NCBI GenBank assembly: GCA_965230565.1
Contig: CBDDLH010000016.1
Span: 558,001 to 622,000 of the forward strand
Length of the DNA: 64,000 bases
From: BCD1 sp965230565
GTDB taxonomy: Bacteria; Bacteroidota; Bacteroidia; Chitinophagales; Saprospiraceae
Direction of reading: 5' to 3'
A model generated the notes under the pieces. It searched no databases, was not told the origin of the DNA, and saw only the letters and a list, made by a program, of their open reading frames with translations. Below, piece after piece: positions 46,241 through 55,260 of the stretch. Within the stretch, counting starts at the first letter, position 1. The number at the start of each line of letters is the position of its first letter. A program made the position numbers and the translations under genes.

Positions 46241-47671
46241 TTACAATTCACCCCGGCGTTCGACCAATTCGGCTTTAATTTCCCTGGCACGTTCTTCACT
46301 AAGATCGTATTTCCACATGACAATAATGGCTAAACCAGCAGTTACAGCAGGAATAATGATGTCTGCAAGTCTCAATTTCGTTAATGTTTCTACAGACTGG
46401 GTTGCGGCATTCTGATCAAACCCGACTAATTTGAGAACGAGCCCGCCTAAAACAAGAGCAATGGCCTGTCCCAATTTCACCATCCACCAGTAAATAGCTC
46501 CGAAAGTACCTTCTTTTCTTGGCATCCCGTTATTCAACTCATCGAGGTCACAAACATCAGCGGTCATACTCATCATTAACGTAAACAACCCTCCGATACC
46601 AAAAGACATAAGCGGAATAGGCATGAAAATCAACCATGGATTAGTTGGACTAAAACCGTACCATTTTAACATATACCCTACGATGGAAATAGCCGTTGAA
46701 ATAATAAAAGCTCTTCTTTTTCCCAACTTGTTGGACATCCAGGTAATAATTGGAATCACCAAAAATGCTGTAGCAAAAGCACTAACTGTAGAGAACCATG
46801 CAGGCCAGTTTCCTGCCAATCCATAATCACCATTGAACATATAAAAAACAATGATGAAATAACTAAACGAGGCAACCATCTGGAATCCGTTGAAAACCAA
46901 AAAAGTCGCTCCACAAAGCCTTACAAACGGAATATTTTTGAAAACCTGAACAATGCCTTTAAACAAATCATTCAAATTGGAAAACAATGTACTCCAGGTA
47001 ATTTCCTTCCTGTTTTCCATGTGTGAAGAGTCTATTCCCCGACAGAAAATCGCCGGCAATACTCCCAATATAATGCAAATAGCACCCACAATTATTGAAA
47101 GCCTCCTAACTCCTACTGCCTGTGATTCAAAAAGGTTCGGATTAGCGATCAACACCCAGAACCAGGGCACTATCATCCAGGCAATTTGACCGACAATTTG
47201 CGAAAACCCCATCAGGCGGGTACGCTCATTATAATCAGAGGTCATTTCATAACCTAACCCAATTAACGGAGTAGCAAAAATGGTATTCCCGATTAAATAA
47301 ACCAGGGACAAAATGAGGAAATACCAAAAATTGTACATCTGGGAATTCTCCGGATTTAGTTGCCACAAGACTGCAAATAAGATACCACTCAAAATAGCGC
47401 CCACAAAAATATAGGGTCTTCTTCGACCAAAACGGGATTTAGTGTTATCGGAAATAAATCCCATAATGGGATCCGTAATGGCATCAAAAAGTCTGGGAAG
47501 CCCCCCCAGCAATCCCGCCAGGAAAGGATCCATTCCAAAAGCGGTCAGTAAGAAGAACATAAAAATTCCCAGTGCTCCTGGCAGTAGGTTATTTACCAGA
47601 TGACCGGCACCAAATGCAGCTTTCTGCAACATAGGCACCCGATCCTTAGCAGCGGTAGTGTATTTAGACAT
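46241..47671 (-). CDS. GPH-family (MelB-like) sugar:cation symporter
   Basis: A 476-residue inner-membrane protein with about 12 spans. The family features are LFDAITDPIMGFISDNTKSR, then FGRRRPYIFVGA, and the later MSFGIGGLFTLMMSMTADVCD. GPH symporters take up glycosides with H+ or Na+. Placed between the exported GH30/GH17 enzymes and the two leaderless GH17 enzymes, it is the likely importer of beta-1,3-gluco-oligosaccharides across the inner membrane. Gaps to its neighbours are 33 and 25 bases. Confidence 0.92.
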   Translation of the reverse strand: MSKYTTAAKDRVPMLQKAAFGAGHLVNNLLPGALGIFMFFLLTAFGMDPFLAGLLGGLPRLFDAITDPIMGFISDNTKSRFGRRRPYIFVGAILSGILFAVLWQLNPENSQMYNFWYFLILSLVYLIGNTIFATPLIGLGYEMTSDYNERTRLMGFSQIVGQIAWMIVPWFWVLIANPNLFESQAVGVRRLSIIVGAICIILGVLPAIFCRGIDSSHMENRKEITWSTLFSNLNDLFKGIVQVFKNIPFVRLCGATFLVFNGFQMVASFSYFIIVFYMFNGDYGLAGNWPAWFSTVSAFATAFLVIPIITWMSNKLGKRRAFIISTAISIVGYMLKWYGFSPTNPWLIFMPIPLMSFGIGGLFTLMMSMTADVCDLDELNNGMPRKEGTFGAIYWWMVKLGQAIALVLGGLVLKLVGFDQNAATQSVETLTKLRLADIIIPAVTAGLAIIVMWKYDLSEERAREIKAELVERRGEL

Positions 47672-47704
47672 AATCTTTGATTTGATACTCGTTAAAATTA
47701 TTTA

Positions 47705-49207
47705 CTAAAGTCTGTCCACATTTGGGATTACAATGGTTTGAATAGCCTGACCACTTAATGTTAAATCGACTTTGCTATCTCCTAAAGCTATCGAAAACGA
47801 TTTTTGATCCTCGTCCTGATTAAATACAATAACCACGATATTATCAGCATTTTCAACCGCAGTTACCATTAATGAATCGTCAGCGTTTTCAAACCCGATT
47901 CGTGTAGCTCCTGGCCGGATAAATTTGCTGAAGTGTGCCAGCGTATAATAGATAGGAGTAAAATACACTTCATCAGCTTCCGGATCTACGATAACCGGTG
48001 CAACGCACCAATTCTTAAACCAATTAGGCCCGCCTTGTTTATCTAAAACCATGTTCCAGTCAACCCAACCATCGACCCAACTATTCAAACAACCGATAAT
48101 ATCCCGGGCGTAACGATAAACGGGCACATATTTTGGATGGAGATGTTTGTCCTCTTCAGAAGCCCAGTCCCATCCCCAGTCAGTAGCCTCTTTGGACCAA
48201 TACCAGGCATCATCTTTCCAGGCAGGAACCTCAGCATCAACACAAGCCTCGGTTTGGATAAGATATTTGTCGGGAGCCGCATCATGGGCAAATTGAAGCG
48301 ATTCAGGAAACCAGTCAAAAGTACTGGCGTACCAATGAACAGCCATCCCGTCATAATATTTGGAGGACTCTTCGTCTTTATACATTACTCTCGTCCATTC
48401 TTTGAGTTCTTCGCCGCGATTCTGGTCATATCCGAGAATCTTTACATCAGGAGCATCTGCCCTCAGTTTAGGACCCAGATGATTTTTTACGAATTCCGTC
48501 ATTTCCTCTGCATTGAAATGCATACTCTCCCAGTTATTATTATTTCCAAGAGGTTCATTCTCAACGGTTATCCCCCAAATATCAATGCCTTCATTTTTAT
48601 AGGCCTCCAGATATTTGGAAAAAAACAATGCCCAGGTATCATAGTATTCGGGCAGTAATTTTCCTCCGCGCCAGTCATTATTATCTTTCATCCAGGGAGG
48701 TGCAGTCCAGGGGGAAGAAATAATTTTAAATCCATCCTTTGAAATGGCCATAGCCTCTTTGATCATGGGAATGATATCATCCTTGTCTTCCTCAATGGAG
48801 AAGCTGTTCAATTCCTTGTCACCTTCCTCGGGCGCATAGGAATAATTACTCAAAGAAAAATCACAGGAATTGATATGGGTACGTGTAAGAGAATATCTTG
48901 CACCGGTTTCACCGAAATATGCCTCGAGAACTTTTAACCTGTTTTCAGGACTCAGATTATTTAAAAGATAGGCAGAAGATTCTGTAAAGGAACCACCAAA
49001 TCCGGTAATCGTCTGGAATTTCTCGGAGGGTAGTAATTTGATCATTGCCGGATTTTCACCGGCAGTAAATTCAGTGATCTTTTCCAGTTTATTGCCACTT
49101 GCCGAAGTTTCATAAACCTCAACCGCCAGTTTTTTTTCTGAATTACAAGCACTTAACATAACTAAAATGCATAAAAAAGGCCCAAAAATTTTAATTGTCT
49201 TAATCAT
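47705..49207 (-). CDS. GH30 family glycoside hydrolase, lipoprotein
   Basis: A 500-residue lipoprotein (lipobox LSAC, Cys21). The domain is a (beta/alpha)8 barrel with an attached beta-sandwich, as in GH30. The family start FQTITGFGGSFTESSAYLLN is followed by acid/base E218 in WGITVENEPLG and nucleophile E320 in YLIQTEACVD. Subfamilies 1-3 include beta-glucosidases and beta-1,6-glucanases. In a laminarin-type locus it probably removes beta-1,6 branches or terminal glucose. It faces the periplasm or the surface. It lies 13 bases after the GH17 lipoprotein gene. Confidence 0.93.
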   Translation of the reverse strand: MIKTIKIFGPFLCILVMLSACNSEKKLAVEVYETSASGNKLEKITEFTAGENPAMIKLLPSEKFQTITGFGGSFTESSAYLLNNLSPENRLKVLEAYFGETGARYSLTRTHINSCDFSLSNYSYAPEEGDKELNSFSIEEDKDDIIPMIKEAMAISKDGFKIISSPWTAPPWMKDNNDWRGGKLLPEYYDTWALFFSKYLEAYKNEGIDIWGITVENEPLGNNNNWESMHFNAEEMTEFVKNHLGPKLRADAPDVKILGYDQNRGEELKEWTRVMYKDEESSKYYDGMAVHWYASTFDWFPESLQFAHDAAPDKYLIQTEACVDAEVPAWKDDAWYWSKEATDWGWDWASEEDKHLHPKYVPVYRYARDIIGCLNSWVDGWVDWNMVLDKQGGPNWFKNWCVAPVIVDPEADEVYFTPIYYTLAHFSKFIRPGATRIGFENADDSLMVTAVENADNIVVIVFNQDEDQKSFSIALGDSKVDLTLSGQAIQTIVIPNVDRL

Positions 49208-49220
49208 GATTATTCCTGTT

Positions 49221-50510
49221 TTAATGAGCGTCGATCATTGCCTTTACAGGCGGTATAGCCACGTCCTTAAGCAATGCTTCTTTGTTTCCGTTATAGGTTT
49301 TTGTAATTGGATTTCCATTTCGGGACAATCCCTCGAAAACACCTTCATTTACAAGATCCCAAAGGGCAAATTTGGCCCTACCATCAATGGTAAAAAGGCC
49401 AAAATGATTTTCAGACCCTCCCGGATTTTGGGCGTCTTTCCAGTTTTCATCAAAAGCCTCGAAATAAAAACAGGAAATCCCCTCTTCATTAGTCCAATCC
49501 CTGATCATGCTGTGATACAAACCTTCCTTATATTCGTCTGTTGCTTTTGAGCCATTCGGACCATAAAACCCATTGGAGAAGGAAGCCCAGCCAGTCTCTC
49601 CGATATGAACGGGTTTACCAGAATCAATACTTCTAATATACTCGAATGTGTTTTGATATTGAGTAATCGCATAATCCCTGGCACGCACCATTGCCTTTTC
49701 GATTTTTTCCAAATCCGACAAACGTTCTTCACTTTCAGTTATCCCCCAAAAATCAGGATTATAGTGTGTATCATGCATCGGATAAGTATGCAGGGAAACA
49801 AAGTCAACCGCCTTGATAAGATTTTCAAGGGCCGGGACTCTATAGAATTCATCCCCTCCTCCCCAGGAAGCAAAATTATCAGAACTGGTAATCCATAGAC
49901 TTTCAGGAAGTTCTCCTGACGCTTTCAGGTCCTGCAAATGATTCACCCATTTCAGGATCACATCTGGTTGCACATGGTAGCTGGTGGCCCATTTTACCAT
50001 AGCTTCATTTCCCACTGCAATGACTTTGACAATGTCAGGATATTGCCTGGCCATTGCCACTGCTCTTTCTATTTCGGAAGTATTTCCTTCCAGATCTTCA
50101 TTGTAATGGTCGGGCGCAGCAGTCCAGGCGTCTTTACAATTGATCCAGGCTCCCAGCATTACGTACATTTCAAACCCAGCATCTTCTTGCTTTAACTGGT
50201 CGATAGCAGCTAATAAGTTACCTGCTTGAGCCAAATGCGTGTTATAGGTTCTTAAAATCTTAATCCCCATCGCCGAAAGAATCTTTAAGTCCTCTTTTAA
50301 CTCCTCAATTGTTGGTTGAATATCCCTGGTCGATTGTCTGTACCCACCATAGGAGATGGCCTGGTAGTCAGGATTTCCAAATATCTGCTCAGCAGTTTGA
50401 TCCTTTGGCACCACTGATTGACTATCTTCCTGATTATTGGTTTCGTTTTTACATGAAAAACATAAAATCAATACGAATAAGGAAATAAAAACTTTTAAGC
50501 CGGTATTCAT
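49221..50510 (-). CDS. GH17 beta-1,3-glucanase-like lipoprotein
   Basis: A 429-residue protein from ATG at the complement of 50508-50510 (MNTGLKVFISLFVLILCFSC). The lipoprotein signal has lipidated Cys20. The frame is open to 50552, but the longer start would bury the signal. The GH17-type barrel has strands ILRTYNTH and DFVSLHTYPMHD, acid/base E169 in VIAVGNEAMVKW and nucleophile E305 in VHIGETGWASFS. It is likely an endo-acting or exo-acting beta-1,3-glucanase on the cell envelope. It follows the phosphorylase gene by 54 bases and is the exported counterpart of the two leaderless GH17 genes downstream. Confidence 0.9.
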   Translation of the reverse strand: MNTGLKVFISLFVLILCFSCKNETNNQEDSQSVVPKDQTAEQIFGNPDYQAISYGGYRQSTRDIQPTIEELKEDLKILSAMGIKILRTYNTHLAQAGNLLAAIDQLKQEDAGFEMYVMLGAWINCKDAWTAAPDHYNEDLEGNTSEIERAVAMARQYPDIVKVIAVGNEAMVKWATSYHVQPDVILKWVNHLQDLKASGELPESLWITSSDNFASWGGGDEFYRVPALENLIKAVDFVSLHTYPMHDTHYNPDFWGITESEERLSDLEKIEKAMVRARDYAITQYQNTFEYIRSIDSGKPVHIGETGWASFSNGFYGPNGSKATDEYKEGLYHSMIRDWTNEEGISCFYFEAFDENWKDAQNPGGSENHFGLFTIDGRAKFALWDLVNEGVFEGLSRNGNPITKTYNGNKEALLKDVAIPPVKAMIDAH

Positions 50511-50564
50511 GAGTTTTAGTTTTTTACTGAAGTATTTATTGACTGAAAGCAACTGGCAAGTTAA

Positions 50565-53500
50565 TCACCTTAAATCGCCCTCCCTCAGATGTACCATAAT
50601 CCGATCTACCTCTCCTGTCCGCTCAAAAATCTGACTGCTCGTTTTCTGATCCAGTTTGAGAGAATCAAATTGCATGGTAGCATTGTTTGAAAGTTCGACC
50701 AAAATTCCCGGCTTCTCCGACAGTTGGTAAATTATGGGCACCTGACAATAAGTAAACCCTAAAGCTCCGGATGACACCTCAATTTCCTTTCGGGTTTGAT
50801 TTACATCTACGTATTCAAAAACCTGTGAACTCGTGAGGAATTCATCTTTTCGCAAAAGACAGGGATCAAAATATAATTGACCGTTTTCAACAAATATGCC
50901 CAATTCACCAAAGCGGCACAAAATATCTTCTTTTACCTGTCCGGTCATTCCGGGCTGTTGAGCGCCTTTCCCTGCCGGAGTATGTGAGTAAGGATCCGTT
51001 GGGAAAGCTCCATAAAGCGTAGGAGGTTTATGAACACCAATACCTTCATTAATCTCATAATAGTGCTCCATTAGTCTTCCTATTACTTCTTCACTCTCTT
51101 TCTCTTCTATGGCTTTCAGACAGCATTCCTGGACAGCTAATTGCAACTTGGAAACCATATGCCAGTAAATAGATCCGAGGCCCTCATATCCATAAAAGGT
51201 TCCTGACCTACCGGTAAATGCTTTGTGATTAAAGACCTCCTCAAAAATTTGCAAAACGCTGTCTCCATCCTGTTTCACCAAATCTCCAAATTCCGTTTCG
51301 GACAACTCTTTAAGCGCCACCTGCAGATCTTTGGCATTTTTAAAATTACCATTAAAGTGAAAATTACCATTGAGGTCTTTCTCAATAACCTGAAGATTAC
51401 CTTTAGCAATTAACTCTTTGAGTAAATTAGAACCTGAAACCGCTTTTTCCGGAATAACATTCTTCTCCATAAATCCGGGCAGTTCTTTGTTAGGATAGAG
51501 AATGTAGCTGTATTGATCTTCCCTGAAAAGGCTACTGCTCTTCAAGGCGTCCAGAACTTCCAGTGCTTCTTTTGAATCAAGATAGCCTGAACTGAGAACT
51601 GCAACCTGCCCTTCCAACATTTCATTCAGGTAACTAATAGATACGGATGCATCTGGCTCAACCGTCATCAAATTATAGGCATGATACAGATTGTCAGATC
51701 GTTTATTTGATTTTATGGAATGCTCTAAATATGCCAGAGCAAGATCAACAAAATGTCTGATAGCCTCCAGAGATACCGTTTCTTTTTGTCCAGAGAAAGT
51801 ACTTTGATAGATGCGCATCCTGTAATCACTTCCAGCCTGCCCCAATCCGTCTAAGATGGTTTTACGGCTTTTATCGTCGATGCTTCCTTCCAGCAAATGC
51901 TGTTGTTTTTTAAGTGTTTTGGTAATATTTTGAAAGAAAGTCAAAAGTTCCCCGGAAAGGGAAAAAGAAGCCTGGTTTGATTTTTCAAAAATACCCTGGA
52001 AAAATTTCAAAAACCTCCTTAAATAATACAAGGTAACCATGGAAACTCCGTTACCTACCAGAGCATTATTGGCATCATTCCACTCCGGTCTTTGGGTATT
52101 CATCCAGATGCCGCCGTGTGGAATAAAATTGGATATCTTCGCCAATACTGTTGCCAGCATTTTTTCCATGAAATTGACCTGGATAATGTTTCCATTGCCG
52201 TCCCTCAACAAAGCACCATCTGCTCCGATTTGATCACGTTGTTCTCTGATCATTTCATCCGCTTTCAGGTCAAAATCTATGGTATCTTTAGGGTTTACAA
52301 GGATATCCTTATAGGATTTAATTTTATACGGAACATTGGCGTAAACAAAAACCTCGTCATTCAGCAAATCATTGATTCCTTCGGAATTATGTTTATCGAA
52401 AAACTCCAGAAACTTTAACAGATAGATGATCTGGTGATCTCCCCAATACCCGATATAAGACCATGGATCGTCCGGTTCGATGGTTTCCCAGTCAATTCCT
52501 CCCTTGGTTACCCTGTAGGGGTTATACCCATCAAATGTAGAGGCGTTCAAAAATTTATGGATCATGCTTTCCACAAACTCAGGATAGGAATGTGCCAGAG
52601 CTTCCCAGTTTTGAAAGATATCTCTCCAGTTACCCTCGTAATCAAGTATTTTAGAACCATCGGACTCATTCCTGGTATTGATAGAAAATCTGTTCCAGGG
52701 TCTGCTTGGATCACCGTGTCGTCTGCTAAACTTCAACGGCATATATTCCAAACATAATCTCTTGAAGTTCGCATCATTAATCTTATCTGAAACTTTCTTG
52801 AGATCCGATAATGAAAACAACTCGGGAAGATCATTAATAACTCCTTCAGCAAGCTTAAATACTTTCTTATTCGCATTTGAAAGGTATTCAGAAAAATCCC
52901 ATTTTTCTATCTGATAGTTCATATCAAAGATTCCCCCTCTCATAATATTGAACAGGGCATTGGAAAAATGACGGGTATCCCTGAATTTATCCGCAGTCAA
53001 TTGCAAGGCATCTGCAGCGGCATTTAATTCGACAAGATGTCGGGTACCGGATTCGATATCTCGTTTGACCAAATTCCATGGATTCTTTTCAACACTTAGT
53101 ATGTTTGATATCTTGACAACGGCAGCCTGACTCTTATTTACATCGGCCACTAGGATCCAATCCTTTTCAGCTTTGGAATCAAGCGAAATTTCCGTCTGCA
53201 CAAAATATGCTCCCTTTTCAGCCTTTACATCCCGTTCTTCAACGATGTCAGTTCCTTTTCTAAAATCGTTAAGCTGCAGGGAAGAGAGCAGGTATTTAGG
53301 GTTTTCTATCCCAGATGACCAAACAACATTGGCTTTTAAAGCTTCGCTGGGTTCTGCTTTATCTACAATAATCGCACTAAGTGCGAAAATTCCAATCCCT
53401 GTTTCTTTTATGAGTTCACTTCTTTTATAGGCATCAACCAGATTACTCGTTTGATTTTGGAGGTAACTGCCTACTCCATATGGAAGAATATTTTGAATAC

Positions 53501-54009
53501 CGTCCAATAGGGAAATTCGAACTTCTGCAGTCCCATTATTGATCAGTTTTGACCTCTTTACAAAGCCAAACTTATCACTGGTACTCCATTGGTATCTGAT
53601 AAGTAAGACCAAGGTCATGATTCACTTCTTCGAAAATAACCTTGTCTCCATAAATGTTTTTATAAAGGTTTCTGGTTGTTTCATACCTGCCTTCATACCT
53701 GATGGAAAAAGGCTCCCAAATTTGTGAATCGTTGTTTTTATGAACCCAAAAGATAGACTTACTACCTGTTGTATCGAACGACTCCGTAATCTTATCATCT
53801 GTATAATAAGGGAATAAAGAAAATTCGGCATTCTTTCTACCTGCGGAAAGGCCACCATTACTGGAAATGAACATCCAATGGTTCGAATCGCTGACTATGC
53901 TCATAAAAAAGGGCCGCATAGCGTCATGATTCGATATTTTGAAGAATTTTTGGTTGTCTATTTCTACTAGACTGATGTTGGTTTCGATTTGATTAGAGTT
54001 TTCTTTCAT
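50565..54009 (-). pseudogene. beta-1,3-glucan phosphorylase-like enzyme (GH149/GH94-related), frame broken by one extra base
   Basis: Rejoined, about 1147 residues and leaderless (MKENSNQIETNISLVEID). The N-terminal beta-sandwich has SSNGGLSAGRKNAEFSLFPY and WSTSDKFGFVKRSKLIN. An (alpha/alpha)6 catalytic barrel has NYQIEKWDFSEYL, GDPSRPWNRFSIN, DYEGNWRDIFQNWEAL and GYEGLGSIYWHMVSKLQLAV, with a closing YDP-type segment (YFDPCLLRKDEF). This size and layout fit the disaccharide/oligosaccharide phosphorylase clan. With GH16/17/30 neighbours, GH149 beta-1,3-glucan phosphorylase is most likely, giving glucose 1-phosphate in the cytoplasm. A single extra base near 53595 splits the frame between LGLTYQ and YQWSTSDKFG. 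Family choice is inferred, not certain. Confidence 0.8.
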
Positions 54010-54132
54010 ATTATTGCTGATAAATTATCATTAACCTTATTCACCAAGTGATTATCATTTCCTAAAAAGTGCTTAACCTTAACAAAAAAAAGCAATTCAG
54101 ATGGATGAAAAAAATATTCTCCTACGACAAAT

Positions 54133-54167
54133 TCACTACACAAAACACATAACTAATTGATAATTAA
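54133..54167 (-). promoter_or_regulatory. conserved upstream block, copy 1 (phosphorylase operon)
   Basis: TCACTAC, CAAAA and then AACTAATTGATAATTAA (plus-strand reading) also occur, in the same order, at 61346-61394. The CAAAA (TTTTG on the transcribed-gene strand) lies about 132 bases from the phosphorylase ATG. In the second copy it lies about 130 bases from the ATG of its gene. Equal placement before two operons of the same locus suggests a shared promoter/operator bound by the locus regulator. A clean TAnnTTTG box is not present. Confidence 0.5.
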
Positions 54168-54272
54168 CCAATAGCAGTATTTTTTCTCATAAACAATCCC
54201 GATTGTAAATAATCTATGTTTTGAAAAAAAATATTGGAAAAAATATTCTGCAAAAAGATTCCTAAAACTTTA

Positions 54273-54304
54273 GGGCAGCCATAACTGATTTTGAATGGCT
54301 GCCC
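54273..54304 (-). terminator. terminator after GH16 gene
   Basis: GGGCAGCCAT pairs with ATGGCTGCCC (10 bases, 12-base loop) 35 bases after the GH16 stop codon. Flanking CTTTA/CAAAG can extend the stem. A short T-run (AAAGTTTTAGG) follows on the minus strand. Confidence 0.7.
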
Positions 54305-54339
54305 CAAAGTTGTAAGGTATATGCTCCTCAAGCGTTTTA

Positions 54340-55164
54340 TTATTTAACTTCCTGGTAAACTTTAACCCAATCCACCAGCATTGTTGTCGGGAAAGGGGTA
54401 TCATCCGTTGGGAAACCAACATAATTTCCACCAACAGCCACATTCAGGATAATATAAAACGGATGATCATATACCCATTCACCGGTTACATCATCTGGTC
54501 TAATTCGTTGGTACAGAACATTATCCACATAAAAATCAATATAATCCTCAACCCACTCTACGGCAAATACGTGGAAATCTTTATCAAATCGATCATTTGA
54601 AAAACCATAACTACCCGTAATAGATGCACCAGCAGAATAACCGGGTCCATGCAGCGTACCATGAATGATGTTTGGTTCCTGTCCTCGATATTCCATGATA
54701 TCGATTTCTCCACATTGCGGCCAATCTACCTGATCAATATTGGCTCCTAAAAGCCAAAATGCAGGCCAGATACCGGGACCAGTGGGCATTTTTATTCTTG
54801 CTTCAAATCTTCCGTAGGCTTGTTCAAACAATCCGGCAGTAGTTATCCTGGCTGAGGTGAATGCAGCACCGGCATAACTTTCCCTTCTTGCAGTGATGGC
54901 CAGATTACCTTGCCCGTCAAGGGATACATTTTCCGGACGGTCGGTATCATACTCCAACTGGGCATTTCCCCAATCTGTACCGATATCAAAAGCCCACTTT
55001 GTGGAATCTGGTAATTGACCTTCCGGACCTTCAAACTCATCTTCCCATGTCAATTGCCAGTTGCGATCTTCAATAACATTCTCATCATCTGTACATCCCC
55101 AGGCCAGGAAGGCAAAAGCCAAAAGGATAAAACTTTTACTGCAAAATTTATTATTCAATTTCAT
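54340..55164 (-). CDS. GH16 beta-glucanase (laminarinase-type) lipoprotein
   Basis: A 274-residue protein from ATG at the complement of 55162-55164. The lipoprotein signal is FILLAFAFLAWGC (Cys24); an upstream in-frame ATG at 55209 would mask it. The GH16 jelly-roll starts LTWEDEFEG and carries the catalytic motif GEIDIMEY at 152-159 (nucleophile E153, acid/base E158). The extra residue in ExDxxE (beta-bulge form) is the laminarinase type. IWPAFWLLG and the closing VDWVKVYQ also match. It should be an endo-beta-1,3-glucanase on the cell surface. It has no extra binding module of its own; the multi-domain lipoprotein encoded just upstream may supply this. Confidence 0.96.
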   Translation of the reverse strand: MKLNNKFCSKSFILLAFAFLAWGCTDDENVIEDRNWQLTWEDEFEGPEGQLPDSTKWAFDIGTDWGNAQLEYDTDRPENVSLDGQGNLAITARRESYAGAAFTSARITTAGLFEQAYGRFEARIKMPTGPGIWPAFWLLGANIDQVDWPQCGEIDIMEYRGQEPNIIHGTLHGPGYSAGASITGSYGFSNDRFDKDFHVFAVEWVEDYIDFYVDNVLYQRIRPDDVTGEWVYDHPFYIILNVAVGGNYVGFPTDDTPFPTTMLVDWVKVYQEVK

Positions 55165-55191
55165 TTGTTCAGATTTTTGATATTTGAAAAG

Positions 55192-55227
55192 GAGGTGGCT
55201 AAATCTCATAGCTTAATCAGCCACCTC
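55192..55227 (-). terminator. hairpin between glycan-binding lipoprotein and GH16 genes
   Basis: GAGGTGGCT pairs with AGCCACCTC (9 bases, 18-base loop). On the minus strand it is followed by CCTTTTC. It could be a partial terminator or processing site that lowers GH16 relative to the upstream lipoprotein. Confidence 0.5.
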
Positions 55228-55260
55228 TGTTTTCATTCGATTAGCTTTCACGCTAAATGG

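Larger units (their letters stand above)
54010..54339. other. 330-base regulatory gap upstream of the phosphorylase operon
   Basis: No gene is seen. The stretch is A/T-rich and acts as upstream region for the minus-strand phosphorylase operon and as downstream region for GH16. It contains the conserved block at 54133-54167 and the terminator hairpin at 54273-54304. Confidence 0.7.

Noticed and set aside
12324..54009. Programmed +1 frameshifting at the first-frame stop codons
   Set aside because: In dapF, both activase breaks and the phosphorylase, slipping at the stop codon would destroy conserved residues. The true shifts lie upstream and share no common slippery motif. Only pncA remains compatible.
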